From Capitulum mitella (lineage: Eukaryota; Arthropoda; Thecostraca; Pollicipedomorpha; Pollicipedidae), in assembly GCA_030062745.1 (NCBI GenBank), contig CP099846.1, positions 3,658,001 through 3,722,000 of the forward strand: 64,000 bases of DNA, read 5' to 3'. Both the position numbers and the translations under genes were made by a program. Below, piece by piece: positions 12,501 to 26,100 of this stretch; position 1 is the stretch's first letter; each line of letters begins with the position of its first letter. The notes beneath the pieces were generated by a model. That model was not told where the DNA came from and ran no database searches. It saw only the letters and a list, made by a program, of their open reading frames with translations.

Positions 12501-15500
12501 TCAAAACCGCTTCGAGAAACGCCATCCACTTGCGTCCAAAACGACCTAACGTTAAAAGGACCGCCCCATATTTCGTGTCGACGGCGTCAGGCTTGACACA
12601 TACCGTCGTCACATGCGCCTTCCTGGGTCTGTCTCGTCCACACGTCCACATGTCCACATCCCAGCCCTGCCGCTGCTGCACCGCCGCTCTCGCCTCAGCC
12701 TCTGCCGCGGAGCGGGCTGTCCGTCAGCCCTCTGCCCAGACTGCCGCCGGGGGGCGGCCAGGCGGAGTCGCCTCGGGCTATTGGCGTCGTTCGGGCGGCC
12801 GGGCCGGCCGGCGCCGCCCTGGGGCTGCGATATTGAGCGCCGCAGACGGTCCGCGGCGTCCGGCCGTGTCAAACGGTGTCATGCCGAGGCGCGCCGTGTC
12901 ATACGGTGCTGAACGACGTTGCGATGCGTCAGACCGTGTTTGAAGTAGTTTGACCGTGTCAGCTGGTGCCGCATGGTGTCAGAAGAACGCCAGGCAGTGT
13001 CTGACTTTGTGTATCAACACCGCACCGTCCTAGATGTCAGACCTTGTGTCAGACAGTGTCAGGCTATGTCTGTTGATGACAGGCATCGTCACCCAGTGCT
13101 ACAGTGTCGAAGCGAGGCGCCGCTCGGTGGTGTCTGTGTTATAGTGTCAGACGGTGTCAGGCTCTGTTTGTCGACATCTACCTGCTTTAGAGGTTTTTTC
13201 TACCCGCCACCTGTAGTCACCAGAAGTTCTCCCACCCCAATCCATCATGACTCAAAGAACCTTACGTTTACTCCCAACGCAATGAACTATAAACAAGATA
13301 AAACAACAAGTCGTGACACTTCGTACTAAGAAAAGGAAGGAGAAACAAAACATAAAACTATTCTGCAACGACGTCAGCACCATTAGTCTATATTAAATAA
13401 TAAGAGGAAAAGTAGCATGAGTAAAACAGCTTGCGACTGTCCTCTCTACCTACTGCTTAGCATGAGTAAAACAGCTTGCGACTGTCCTCTCTACCTACCC
13501 CATGAACAATACATCAGGGGTTAATGTGAGCAGTGAAATAGTATAGTCACTGATGATGGGCAGGGACACTTTTTTGTCAAATTTTATCGGTAGCCGACCA
13601 CTGAGGCACGCCCACCTAGACTAAGCCATGCTTGTTGTCCGGAGGACCACCCCAGGGCGGGTCTATTGGGGTGGTGGCCCAATGAAAGTAAAGTAAACCA
13701 TGTGTACGTTTGCCGATACTCTTAGATGGTGTCAGACCGTGAAACAATCGGGCCGTTTGGCCTATCCGCAGACTAGCTTTTACGCGGCACATTTGGCGTT
13801 TAAATCGTTTTTTCGAGTACCTTTCTTTCTGGCAAAAGTTCGTGGGGAGTTTCGTGATCTGATGGTGGCTGTTACCGACTGTGAACGGCCCCCAATCTGG
13901 CGAAGAAGTTTGTGTGAGTCATTCAGCAGCAGTGGAGCCTTCGCCTGTCGCAGCTGCCGTCAACCTCACCATCCTCCATCATGCCTCATTTTGCCGCTTG
14001 TTGGGCCTTGTACAGCGTGGAGGCGCAGGGCTATCGAACCGGTGGTCGAGATTGGACAAGGTAGGCCCGATGGGAAGTGCACGACTGCTGGCACGATGAG
14101 TCGGTGCCAATCAATAAACACAGAAAAACGGCTGCAGGCAGTGTCGGTCCTGCGCTGAACGCCATCCTGCCCGACAGGAATAGAATGACAGATCGCTGAT
14201 GCTGTGATGGCCATTTCCTTAACAGGAGAGGACGCCATTTACGTCAGTCTGTGCTCTGCGAGATGATCCATGTTGATAGATAATCTCACCGTTTCCCGTG
14301 TGCTGGTCTCCCGAAGTGATAGTGCAAGCACTCGCCTTCTGTGGCCTCCTCCAGTCGCAAAAAAATATTGTGGTCGTCTTCTCTAAGTTGGATGTCTCTA
14401 GGAGAAGGCGTCTGTCTCCTGTGAGGCGTTCGCTGTGGAAGTGCACGACCAGTTCCCTGTGGGTCTGCCCTGCTTCTTCCCGCAGGTCCCTCCCCCTCCG
14501 CCAGTCCTACGGGTCGGCCTCTAGGTCAGTCTTCTGCGGGTCAGACCCTGCCAGTTTCCTGCGGACCAGTCCCTAGCTCGGTCTCCTGTGGAGCAGTTTT
14601 TGCCATCCCTTGGGAATCAGTTCCAGACAGTTGGCTGCCACGATAGGTCTACAGCTTTATTCTCATCACCAGAACCTCCTCTGAGGCCAGCCCAATGGAA
14701 AGAGTTGCTTTTCCAGGGAGTTAAACGGGACGCATCCCCAGAACGCCTAAGACTTCATTTTGTAATTTGAAATATCTCCAAGATCTCCATTAAACAGACA
14801 TATAATGATACCTATAATATAATGATGTTTGCTAACTACGAGCTAATTTAGTCTTTTGTAAAAAAACGTTGGTATTCATACCAGCATAGACCCTTCCCCA
14901 ATGACTGTATGACCCCTCCCTAGTTGGTGGACTGAATCGGTTCACCCCTGTACACGGCCTGACTGGCCGCCGCTGTCGCCAGGTACGAGGAGTGTGTGGA
15001 GATGACGCGGATGACGCTGTGCGGCGCCACGTACCGAGAGCGGCTCTCCTCCCTGCTGGAGACCATCTCAGAGCGGGCGCAGGACTTCACAGACTCGGCC
15101 TACACACCGCACCAGGCGCGCGAGCACATCCTCCTGCTCTGCGAGCGGGCCAAACTTGAGCTCAACCAGCTGCTGCGCGTCGGAGTCGCCATGGTAACGA
15201 GCGATGGCAGGGAGCTCCAGTTTTGTCGCGAAGATGTTTCGCCGGTGGAAGTAGATTTATGGGGATGCTGGGCGGAGGCATCTCCTATTACGAGGCGCTG
15301 CAGGCAGCGCTGTCAAAAGTTTCTTTTGAATCCAAGCTGGGTCAGCTGATGCAGATTCTCGCTGTGCTAGTGGTGGTTAAAAGCCGAGATGATTCGTAGA
15401 ATGCTGTGGGCTTCACTTTGATGGACTGAATGAGGTTGAAAACCCATGCAAATGGCAGTGGTTTGCCGAAATCAAATTCGTTGGTTTCGAAGCCGGATCC

Positions 15501-17037
15501 GTGCGCGGAATTTCCTTCCCAATTTGAGTTGCCTCGTTGCGTCCGATTGACATTTCGCCGAACGTAAATCTCGGAGCCCACTCCACAAATCTTCGTGTGA
15601 TGTAGAATGTAGAATCAACGCGTGTCTTCGGCCGTCTTCCTTCGTGGACGTGCGTCACTGGTGTCTGCTTGTGCGATGGAAACAAAATCAAGTGGATGAG
15701 TTACGCCTCCGTCGCCGGGGCCCTATCTCCGGGTCAGATCACGTGTCTCCTGAGGCTGCCGAATTGCAGGAGAACCGGGAGTCGACTTCGCCGACCGCAG
15801 AGTACGACGAATCGATAGCCAACGTGCTCAAGTCAATGAAGGAGCTGCGGTCCAACTTTCAGGCGATCGCCATGGAACAGGTAGGCGCCCCCGTCTGCCG
15901 GAATTTTACTAGCAGTTGTCATGAACGCCAGGTCTTGGGGCCGGAGCGTTTTTCAAAATACATCGTCGGATGGATGAATTTATTACATGCCAGAGCGCGC
16001 TAAGAGTAGGCTTTTACAGCTAAATCCATGTGATTGGTTCCAGTATACCACGAGCGTGATTGTCCGTGATTGGGGTTTCGTTCCCCTGGATAATCACATA
16101 AACTGGTGAATGTTATTTAAGACTCGTAACGTTTCATTTGTCTGGTCTGCATTTGACGTAGGGCCAATCACGACCACGAAACGGATTTCGCGGTCGAACA
16201 GATTGCTCCAGACCGCGATGGCTTTGTCGCGTTCCGGTCTGGTGTCTCACTCCCTGTCCGGACACGTAATGAAGTCCAGGGGAGGAACATACAGCGGTTT
16301 GACCTTGGCGAAGCGTCGGCCCGCGATGTCCCGAGCGGCTCCTGAGCGGGTTTGCTGCCTGTCTGAGTGAACTTGGTTGCCTGAGTTGAGAGTCCGGCCT
16401 GTCTGAGTTGTGACTGTCTCTGAGTGCTGGTCATCTTCGGCCTCTGAAGCCCTGTCATCAGGACGTTCGTTGATCATATTTAACAACATTAGTCGAATCA
16501 GAGACAGAGCACTCCCTGACTCGGCCACGCAGATGGTCTTCTTCTTCCCCTGGAGAGTCCCTCGTACAGGACGACTGTGGCGATTCGGACTACTTAACAC
16601 GCACCGCTGCCATCGCACCGCAGTCGTCATTCACCACCGCTGACATGACCCGATCTGAAGTCAGCTGACCTGACCTGACCGCACCAGCGCCGGAGTCGCC
16701 GTGACCGGACCTGACCTGCCCGGCAGGCGTCGGAGCTGATTCGTGGCGTCGGCGACGAGGGCGAGGTGATATCGGGCATGAAGAGCTCGGCGCTGGCGGT
16801 CGACACCGACCGGCTGGAGGAGTTCTGCTTCCGGTTCCAGGAGCACAGCGACCACGTGCAGGAGGTGGGTCCGCGCGGGGCCGGACGGGGCCGCCGGGGC
16901 CGGCGTTGCTGCCGCGAGAGCGCCGTGTGGAGTCCCCTCAGTCGGAGCGCCGGCCGTGATCGTCGCCGGCACAGGCTGCTGCTGTTCTCGAGCTGCTGTC
17001 CACGACCACCACGGGCGAGAGATGAGATAAAGAGAGA

Positions 17038-17108
<71 letters not shown>

Positions 17109-17113
17109 AGAGA

Positions 17114-17145
<32 letters not shown>

Positions 17146-20100
17146 AGGAGAGAGGGAGGGAGAGGGAGGGAGGGAGAAAGAAAGAAAGAGAGGGGGAGGG
17201 GAGAGGGGAAAGATGGGAATAGCTGGAGAAGAGAGCCGTTGGGGAGGGCGTTAGTGCGTTAGTGTGTCCATTAGAGTAAGTGATACATCACGTGACGGCA
17301 TTGACTGATCCCTCGCCGATCTCAGAATGTTTGTCCTTTTTCTCTGCGGGCCAATGCCATTGACGCAGCCGGCGCTCTGGCGAAAATGATCTCTAGATCC
17401 ACCATGTAACGAACCTGGACCCGGAGAAAGAATAACGTTTCGCTGAAATCTTTCGACGGTCATGAGATTTATGTCTCATTTCATTATTAAAACCTCTCCC
17501 ATTTTCTAAATGCAATGGGGAACCAGGATATGTATTTACTAGCTCTTTGCGCGGTCTTTTCCACCAGAAAGCCTTCTGACCATGCCAGAAACCAAATGCC
17601 ATTGTATGCGTTATTTTCTTTCGGCTTTCAGCTGCATACGAGAAAGACCTACCTGTACTTCGAGATAACTTTTGCTTAGGGTGGGCATTTATTGTGGAAC
17701 TGATGTGCAGGTACATCTCTTGTGGATTATTTTTCATCGTTGGACCTGCCAGGCACGACTACGCTACCTGCGACAACAGCTTTGGCACTCATCACGGCTC
17801 CCAAAAGAGGCGCGATCTCATTTTAAACGCCACCTAGCGGCCCAACAATGCCGCAGCATGTAGCTATTAAAATCTTCCGACGCCCAGGCCTCCGTTCAAA
17901 GAGGCATCATACCACAACTTCTAAATGTTTTTTACAACCGCTGTGTCTCAAGCAATTAGGGTGTGATATTTCTCGAGCATGTTAAACCTAATCACAATGA
18001 TGCAACTATTCCAAAACCTGTGTACATTGGGAAATGTTGGAAACCCAGTTCTCAGGGACAAATGCCGTATCCTTACAAGTGATATTTCCTCGTGGCCGGT
18101 ACCCACAACTGCCACATCTGACATGTTATGTCTTTACAACTGGTGTGTTTCCGTAACAAACCAAACTGTGTATGACACGTCCCAGCCGCTGCAACTAACC
18201 ACTCGCCACCCCAGGTGTGCAAGCTGTTACGGCATGTGGCGCCGACGGAGACGCTGCAGATTGCGAGCAAGTACTCCGAGATCAACCTGCGGCTGTACGG
18301 GCCGCAGCTGCTGGCTGCAGCCCATATTGTGTGCCTTCACCCCAACTCGAAAATAGCCAAGGAAAACTTCGAAGGTGCGTCGTCGTGGTGCAGGCGGCTG
18401 AGGCGGGGGCGTGCTGACAGATGTGAGCTGCGTACGTGGGGCTCTGCTTTGGAGATCGCTCCGCTGCCGGAAATGGCGGGCCATGGTCGGATCACTGAAG
18501 CCGAATGGCGTTTGCTCGGCGCTCGCGTGACGATCGAGGTGTATTTCGAGACAGTGCTCGGGTGCCGGACGTGGTGTTTGTTATTCGTCTGCGGGGTTAA
18601 TCTTAAAGTTTGAGCTCAAATTGCTCCGCGACCGCAAGGACGCCCCTTTTAGTTTTCGTATGTTTCTGACGTCAAAGACGGCTCGCGGGTGTCACGTGTG
18701 CAGCAGTCAGCTGACGGCGACGCGCCATTCTGCGCCGTCCGCCGCTGACGGCGCTCCCGCGCGCAGCGTTCGCGGACATGTGGCTGAACCTGGTGGGGGA
18801 CGTGAAGGTGGCGGCCCGGGAGATCTCCGAGTGCCTGAGGACGGCCGGCAGGACCGCCCACCAGCCCGTCTACATGTCGCTACCGCGGCCCGGCAAGCAC
18901 GGCACCACCTCCAAACAGGTCCGTCCGCCGCCGCCCGGTCGCCGACCGCCCGCGCCTGTCGGAGGGCACTCGCGTCAAAACAAGCCAGCCGTCATGCTCG
19001 CTGTAATGCTCAAACAGGGTTATTTCACGCAGTCGCTTGCATCAAACGCGCTGATCACTTGCTCAGAGATGTGGTCCGCCACACGGACGTCACGTTTAAA
19101 TATCATTTATTAGGAGCAAAACGGCATTAAATGTTAATGTGTCGCTGAAGTGATTCGGTTACTCGGTCGCCCCGTGCCATATCATCTATCATCAGGTGGC
19201 CCTGATTTCCGCAGAACCTAGAAATGGGCAAAACGGGTTACCAGCTGAACCGAGGTCCTGACTAACTGTCTCAGTGATAATTAATAGCTGTTGTCACGAC
19301 GGACCTTCGCCATCCGCGCTTCGCCAGCGACAGGCTGTAATCTAACCCCGAGGAAAAGTCACGCCATCACGCGTTCTTTCCCTGATTTTTGAAACTGCGC
19401 AGCGGACTGGACTGGTGCGTGGGCCATTTCTCTCAGACCATTGTTCGAAAGTCATCACCTACCCTCAATGACGCCATTCAGTTGGTAATGGATCCGACCC
19501 AAGTCTATTTCACCCTTTTTCCCGCCGAACCTGTTTCTTTTTGCTATGCATCACAAAGAGCTCCATTGTGCAGCGCCCAGTTCCGCAAACCAGGCTGCGC
19601 CATTTCGTTTCGAAAGCCGAATCAGCTGCTTTCATTCAGTTTAGAGGGAATCATTTCGATGCCGCATTTTTGTTTCGCCGCGTGAGTTTGTTACATTGCT
19701 GCCTGCTGCTGGCACATGACGCCGTGTGGACCTGATACAATGAAAATGCCGAACGACCCCATCAAACTGGACCCACTATACCAAACACATCTCGCGCGAA
19801 TGAACGGCGCATCATTGCGCTAAGACGGTTTCCGACCGTGGGGAACCTTTACCGATTCCACGAATAACGAGTTCCTCGAATCGGGTTATTCTTGATTGAG
19901 CGCTCCGCCCTGGGGACTTGAAACGCACAAAGAGCACTTTCCGTCCAGTTTGCCGCGGCTGACCGGCCTTGTGCGGGATTTTCACGCTCGATTTTCACGC
20001 CAGGAAAAGAACCTTTCCTCGCGCTTTCTTCTGGTCTGGCGCCTGGAGCCGGACGACTAAATCCGCCGTTCGGGCTGAACTTTCCCGGCAGCTGAGCCGC

Positions 20101-23100
20101 CGTCTGACGGCCGGCTGAGAGTTACGTCCCCTTATGAAAACACAAACGGCCCTGTAGATTTTCGCTGGAGCGGCGGGCTTACGAGAAAACCGGGCACAGG
20201 TTTCGCCAGCAAAACAACGGCGTGAGCTTGCTGCTTTGCGGGTGGCGCATTCTGTGGATTTGATTAGGTCTCCGTATTGCACCCGATTCCATTTTTGCTG
20301 GCAGCTTTAGGGATGCTGAGCTGGCAACTAGACGTGACGTTTGGCATTATAGTCCTAAATTCCCATGACTTTCCCAGCTGCATCCGTTCTGGATATCACC
20401 AGTCGTATTTCTAGTTACCATCTCTCAGAAGAAAGCGCCCACCTGCATCTCATAAAAAGAGCCATCTTCTGTCCGTTGGGGTCTGATAGGCTGATTATTT
20501 TGCCGGCTTCGTTTATTCGTCACCGTTCTGTTCGGTCTTCTTGCTCATTGGAGCCACTCCCCCACTCTCTCTCCCAAAGGCCCCATTTTCAACGGCAGCC
20601 GCTGCTTCCTTTTTCAACGGCTCTGTCAAATTGTCCTAAGGTGCCGACCCTGTGTTGTTCTGCGGCAGAGACCACGGCCTGAGCCGTTCCTGCGCCGTTC
20701 CACCGTTCCTCGTGGCGGAGGCCGTTCGCGCGGCGCGCGGCCTGGTCGTAGCCGTCCCGTTCCTGGGCCGTCCTGCACCGCTGCACCGCGCGGCAGAGGC
20801 CGTTCGCGCGGGGCGTTCCGGCCGTTCGGGCGCCCGCGGGGCTCGTTCGCCCGGCGGCGGCGGCGCGGCCGGGCCCCGGTGACGTCACCGGCATCGATCG
20901 CAGGTTCGGCCGGGCCCGCTCGACCAGGAGGAGCAGGCCAAACTCTCCAAGTCCGGCCTCGAAATGAAGCTGGCCAACGACGAGATGGCCGCCGAAACGG
21001 ACAAGTGGCAGGAGGCCAGCGACGAGGACAACGACATCCTGCGGCGCGCCAAGGCCATGTCGCACATGGCGCTCGGCATGTACCAGTTCACGCGCGGCGA
21101 CGGCACGCTCAAGACCACCCAGGACCTGTTCACGCAGGCCGAGTACTTCACCGAGGAGGCCAACCGGCTCTACAAGGTCGTACGCCAGTTCTCGTACCAG
21201 GTGAGCGGCTGGTAGTCCCGCAACGGGCGCACGCGGGCTGCGGCCCGCGAGATGGATCAGTCGGCAGGCTAAACACGCTCTCTGAGCTTTTTGGCATCAT
21301 TTTTCTTTTTCTCTGTCATATGTTTTGGGACAAATGTGAGCTTGTGCGAGAGCGGTGATGAACGGCAGGTAGGGGGCATGTCACCATGGTTCTTGAACAC
21401 GGCCGCAGGAAACTTCGAGTTCCATACAGACCCGCCGTCTCGAACGCCATCCTCCCAGCCCATGCCTTTCATCGCCGTGTGTGCGTTCCCATTGCCACGC
21501 TCCCTCTGCTCCGTGACCGGGCGGCTTCTAGCTCCACACGCCGTTCCCGTGCTTCCACCAAGCCGCAGCACACACCCAGCCCTGCGAGCAGCGAGGGGGC
21601 TGACGAAGCACGGCGGCAGACGGCGCTGTCCCGGCACCGGCCGCCACCAGTTCTAATTGGAGGAGGACGCGGCCAGTCATGTTTGCAGCGCTGTTATTGA
21701 ACGGAAAGTGCCGGTCGGGCGCCGTTGACAGAGGCCGTTCTGCCGGCGAGACAATTCCATTATCGCATCGTAATGGAATTGGTCCCGGCTCCAGATGACT
21801 CGGGGCGGCCCTCAGACTCGGACGGACACGGCCGTTCCGGCTCTGAAACGGACGAGCGCCGGCCAGGCTGAGGGTTGTTGGTGTCCTCGTTTGGGCTTCA
21901 GTGTGGCGCCGGCTGATGTTTGCGGCAGCTGCTGGCTGGTTTTCGGCGGCGTCGGGTGGCGTATGGAGTCGCTAGCTGCTGATATCGACTGACGGAGCCG
22001 CAAGGCTGCAGGTGGCTCGTGACGCGGGGAGATGTTGGTTGGCTGTCGGCAGCGCCGAGTGACGTGTGGGGGACGGGAACGGGCTTCTCTGGGGGGAGGT
22101 GGGACGGGACTGGGCGAATTTAGAGGGTGGTGGGACAAGATTGAGTGGTACTGGAGGGAGGTGGGACGGGACCGGGTGACGCTGACGGGAGATGGGACGG
22201 GACCGGGTGACGCTGAAGGGAGGTGGGACGGGACCGGGCGGCGCTGTAGGGAGGTGGGATGGGACCGAGTGGCGCTGGAGGGAGATGGGACGGAGCCGGA
22301 TGACGTTGGAGGGAGGTGGGACAGACCGGGTGCCGGCGTTACGAAGTGCCGGCTCCTCTCAGCCCCGCGTGACGGTGCCACATTCGACTGCCTCTCGGCC
22401 GGCCAGTGCGGTGCCCGAGCCGTCCGGGAGGCTGGGAAGCGGGCCGATATTTATACAGAGCCGCCGGACCGCCGGTCGGCCGTCAGTCTCCGATCGCTCT
22501 CCCGAGCCGCTTATGCAAAGACGCCGAGAGAGCCGGCGCAGCTGGCCAGCCGTCCGGACGGCTGCCACCCGAGGCTGCCGGCCTGACGGACTGTAGACAC
22601 GGCGATTTCAGCCGGTGTTGACATTGAGCCCGGTTGAATATTTTTGTTGCTGTCGTCGAGGACTGATTCGGCGACGGGATTCTTCTAACTTTTGCGTACT
22701 TTTGTAGTGGGGTAAATGAGAAGCTCAAGGCACGTATGTGTCCCAGGAACTTGTTTACTTCTCAAATAAAGGTAATCGAAATACAGATGCTTTCATCGAC
22801 CATATTAAACTTCACTTCTCAAATAAAGGTAATCGAAATACAGATGCTTTCATCGATCGTATTAAACGTCCATAAAACACTGAAAGGATTGCTTCTTTCA
22901 ACTGACAAATGTATCTACTGCATTTTGCTGCTGATCCTGCAGTGGTTTGTTTTAGCTGCGTTGTTGTGCCTAGCACATTTATCGCACCGTTTTGTTTTTT
23001 GTGATGGCGAAAAAGCGGCACTAAATGGCCACATGAAACGTTATTTAGTGTCCTTTGCCGTCATATACGCAGGGGTCCTTGGACCATTTTTCAAACATAT

Positions 23101-26100
23101 GTAATGGGGAAAGGAGATTCAGCTTATAAAAGGCCCCTGAAGAGGACATCCATCACCTTTACTGATTTATAAACGCTGTTGGAAAGCCAGCGGTGATGAA
23201 TGCTGTCGCAGTAAACATCCTATACAGGGGCGTAAAACTTTTTATACTTCTGGCATGGATCTTTCCATACCAAAGGAAGCTTTTTAGTGTGAAATTCCAT
23301 GTCAATACTTTGACCCATTCATGTGTTTCCTTGCTTTTTAAAATAACCTTTGTAAACGTCACATTTTAGGCTCCTATGGATTTATTTTTCCATACCAAAA
23401 TTTGTCCCAGTTCTACGCGCTTGATCCTGTATTGCCGAGGCCAGGTCTGGGCCTCTTTTTATGTTTTCACAACACTGATAGCAGCCAGCTGAACGATATT
23501 CGCGACGTGGACCGATGACCAAAATCGTACCCCTTCCACAAATAAAGGATCCCCACCTCGTTGGCATTTCGAAGAGAACACGTCAGCTTCGTGGTTCCAT
23601 AAAGCTGAAAGAAACTAACCATTATCCCCCTCCCCACGTAGGTACCTCAGGGAGCCAGCAAGAAGGAACTGTTGGAGTACCTGGACCAGATCCCCACTCA
23701 CGTGCAGCAGCTGCAGTTCGCAGTGAAAACGCCCACCGTCGGCAAGGCGGCCACCTTCACCAAGGTCGACAACGTCATTCAGGACACGAAGAGCGCCATG
23801 AATGTCATTTCCAAGGTCGTCAATATTTGTTTCGCGTGTGCCAGCAAGGTGAGTGGGGTGGCGTCAAAGCCAAGGCAAGAATTTTACTTCGGGCATGCCA
23901 TTTCTTGCACATATTTTATGGATTCAGTCCTCAATTTCGGCTATGTGTAAATGTTTTCGGCAATTATCTCATTTGGTAGGCTAGGTGGACATCGAATGTT
24001 TTGTTTCGCCGTTCCCGTCGCTTTTCGCTGACAAGTACCGTGAAAGTGACTATGGTACAGAAGTTCTGATGTGCTATCAATCGTCAGCATAGCTAAAATG
24101 AAATGGTCTGAGGTTTTTCCGTTTATGTCGCTTTTCAAGCGTAGTGCTTTGCAAAAAACCTTCTCTGAACACGTGTGCAAGACAAAAACGATTTTTTATC
24201 ATGTTCTGGGACACTCTGATAAGTTTCCATGGACGGTGAGGCCCTTATCCACGCAAACCCGGGCTGAGTTTCTGCCAGCTGGCTGTTAAGATTTTGCAGG
24301 GAATGAAGATCATTTATGGACCATTTTGCATTAATAAATGGGCCGTACACTGACCTAATGTTGCTCCGTAAAGCTCCTAAAACCCCAGTTCTTCCAAACT
24401 CCATTACAAAGCTGTCTGGAACGCAGGAGTTATGTCTGTAATAGGCCTGAGATCGCGTCATCTCGCAAAAAACTGCGGGAAAAGTTGTCTTTACTTTTCT
24501 TTTTGGGTTCCTTCTCTTGCCTTTTCTTCCGCGTGCGAGTTTGTTTTTCATCTCTATGATCCGTACTCGAGTCACGTACGTTTCTGTTTTGCTTGGGCAT
24601 TTATCTGTTCGATGTCATCATCATGCCGTCACTGTTTACGATAAAATGTCTCATTTCCATCCCATTAGCGGTGTCCACTGCACGAGTGTAAAAACAAAAC
24701 TAAACGGACGTCGTGTAAAAAGCTAAACACGGTGTTGCCGCTTTCCCTGTTCTCACTGTCGCTTCTGAACGTGTCGCACTTGGTGCCTTCGCGGCCGTCC
24801 AGCGTCCCGGGCGGAGAATTTCCGCCGGCCGGCGGGTCGGCCGCGCCGACGCCGGCCGGCGGCAGCAGTTGACGGTCGTCCCAGAGACGTGGCCGCGATG
24901 GCCGGGCGCCAGCGCCGCCAGCTGACGCCCCTGGCGGCCGCCGACCGGGCGGCCGGTTATCGTCGGGTTATGAGCGCCGCTCGCCGGGCCGATTGATTAA
25001 CAGGTGCCGCCGCCGCGGGGAGGGACGACTGGCGACGGTCGCCCCCCCTTCCTCCCCCCTCTCCCGGGACGGCGCCGAGGCGAGGCGAGGCGACGGGGTT
25101 TGTCCCGCTTTTTGGACCTGAATATTTATTTCGGTGGTGCATTCCTGATGTTTATCTGAGTACTGCGCATTTCTTGCCATAAACGGCGTCTGGCGTTCCG
25201 GGGGCCGGCACCTTTACCTGTCTGACCTGGGACCCGTTCCTTTGCCTGAGGGGGTAGCTCCTGTCCATAAAGCGAGTGGCTGGTTCCGCGCCGATTCCGG
25301 CGTCTCCTTCCCAGAAGACGTCATCCTCGGGTGGGTGGCTTTCCGACTGCCCCAAACCGGAAGCAGCAGGCTGCCATCCGACGTCTGAGTTTCTGACAGC
25401 GCGAGCCTCGTGAATTGCTGGAGTCCCGGCAAAAGCGGTGGTGCTTGTCGCTTGGCGAGTAGAGCGCGTGACTGTCAAGGTCAGACGGGGTGAAGGACAT
25501 TCGGCGTGTTTGTGAAAGTCAAATGGGGCGGGGGGCACGGGACACTTGGCGAGTGTAAAAGTGAGTCAAAGGGATAGGCAAGAGGGAGAGGGGGACATGC
25601 AGTTTAGCTCACTGATCAGCAGGGGAATTTGCCTTAGTACACCATGGAACTTTGTACCCAGGATCAGGAGAGAGCGGTAGGCTAGGTCCCCGACCTCTGT
25701 GGCTCTGTGCGAGCATCCGTACCGCGCGGTACACCGGCGTGCCTGAGAGCCGGCGCAGTCACGTGCAGCCATTACGATTTAGCCGGGGTGAGGTGGACCA
25801 CGACTTCGTCTACCCCATCCCCCCCCCCCGATGGCCGCCTGACCTTTGCGTTTTTGCTTTTGCTGACGTGGAGGTAAACTGTGAGAGTTTAGCGTTGACC
25901 ACTTCATCAAAAGCGCCAAAGTTTCTTTGCGTTGTTTCAGAAAGCATTGCGCTATCAAACGGCATTTTTCTTAATGGATCACCTTGCTCCGGCCTGGGAC
26001 GAAAAAGGGAAAACACTTTGGTATTGCTGCATTATCGTAAATTATCGAAAACACTTTTTTAACTCAAGCTCTCGTGCGCTGAAATTGGTGACTGCGCGAT

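Larger units (their letters stand above)
12475..14982 (+). other. CTNNAL1 intron with degenerate GTGTCA repeats
   Basis: Contains a degenerate array of gtgtcag and accgtgtcag motifs at about 12860-13165, a 45-bp direct duplication at 13414-13498 and otherwise unremarkable sequence. No exon is supported. Confidence 0.6.
21201..23641 (+). other. CTNNAL1 intron (2.4 kb) with minisatellite
   Basis: Holds a 31-bp minisatellite (22094-22325) and a 57-bp direct duplication (22757-22870). No exon or mobile element was recognised. Confidence 0.65.

Noticed and set aside
20879-20890. CRE palindrome beside exon j acceptor
   Set aside because: TGACGTCA also occurs near other exons (33680, 62484); without clustering it is likely chance in CpG-rich DNA.
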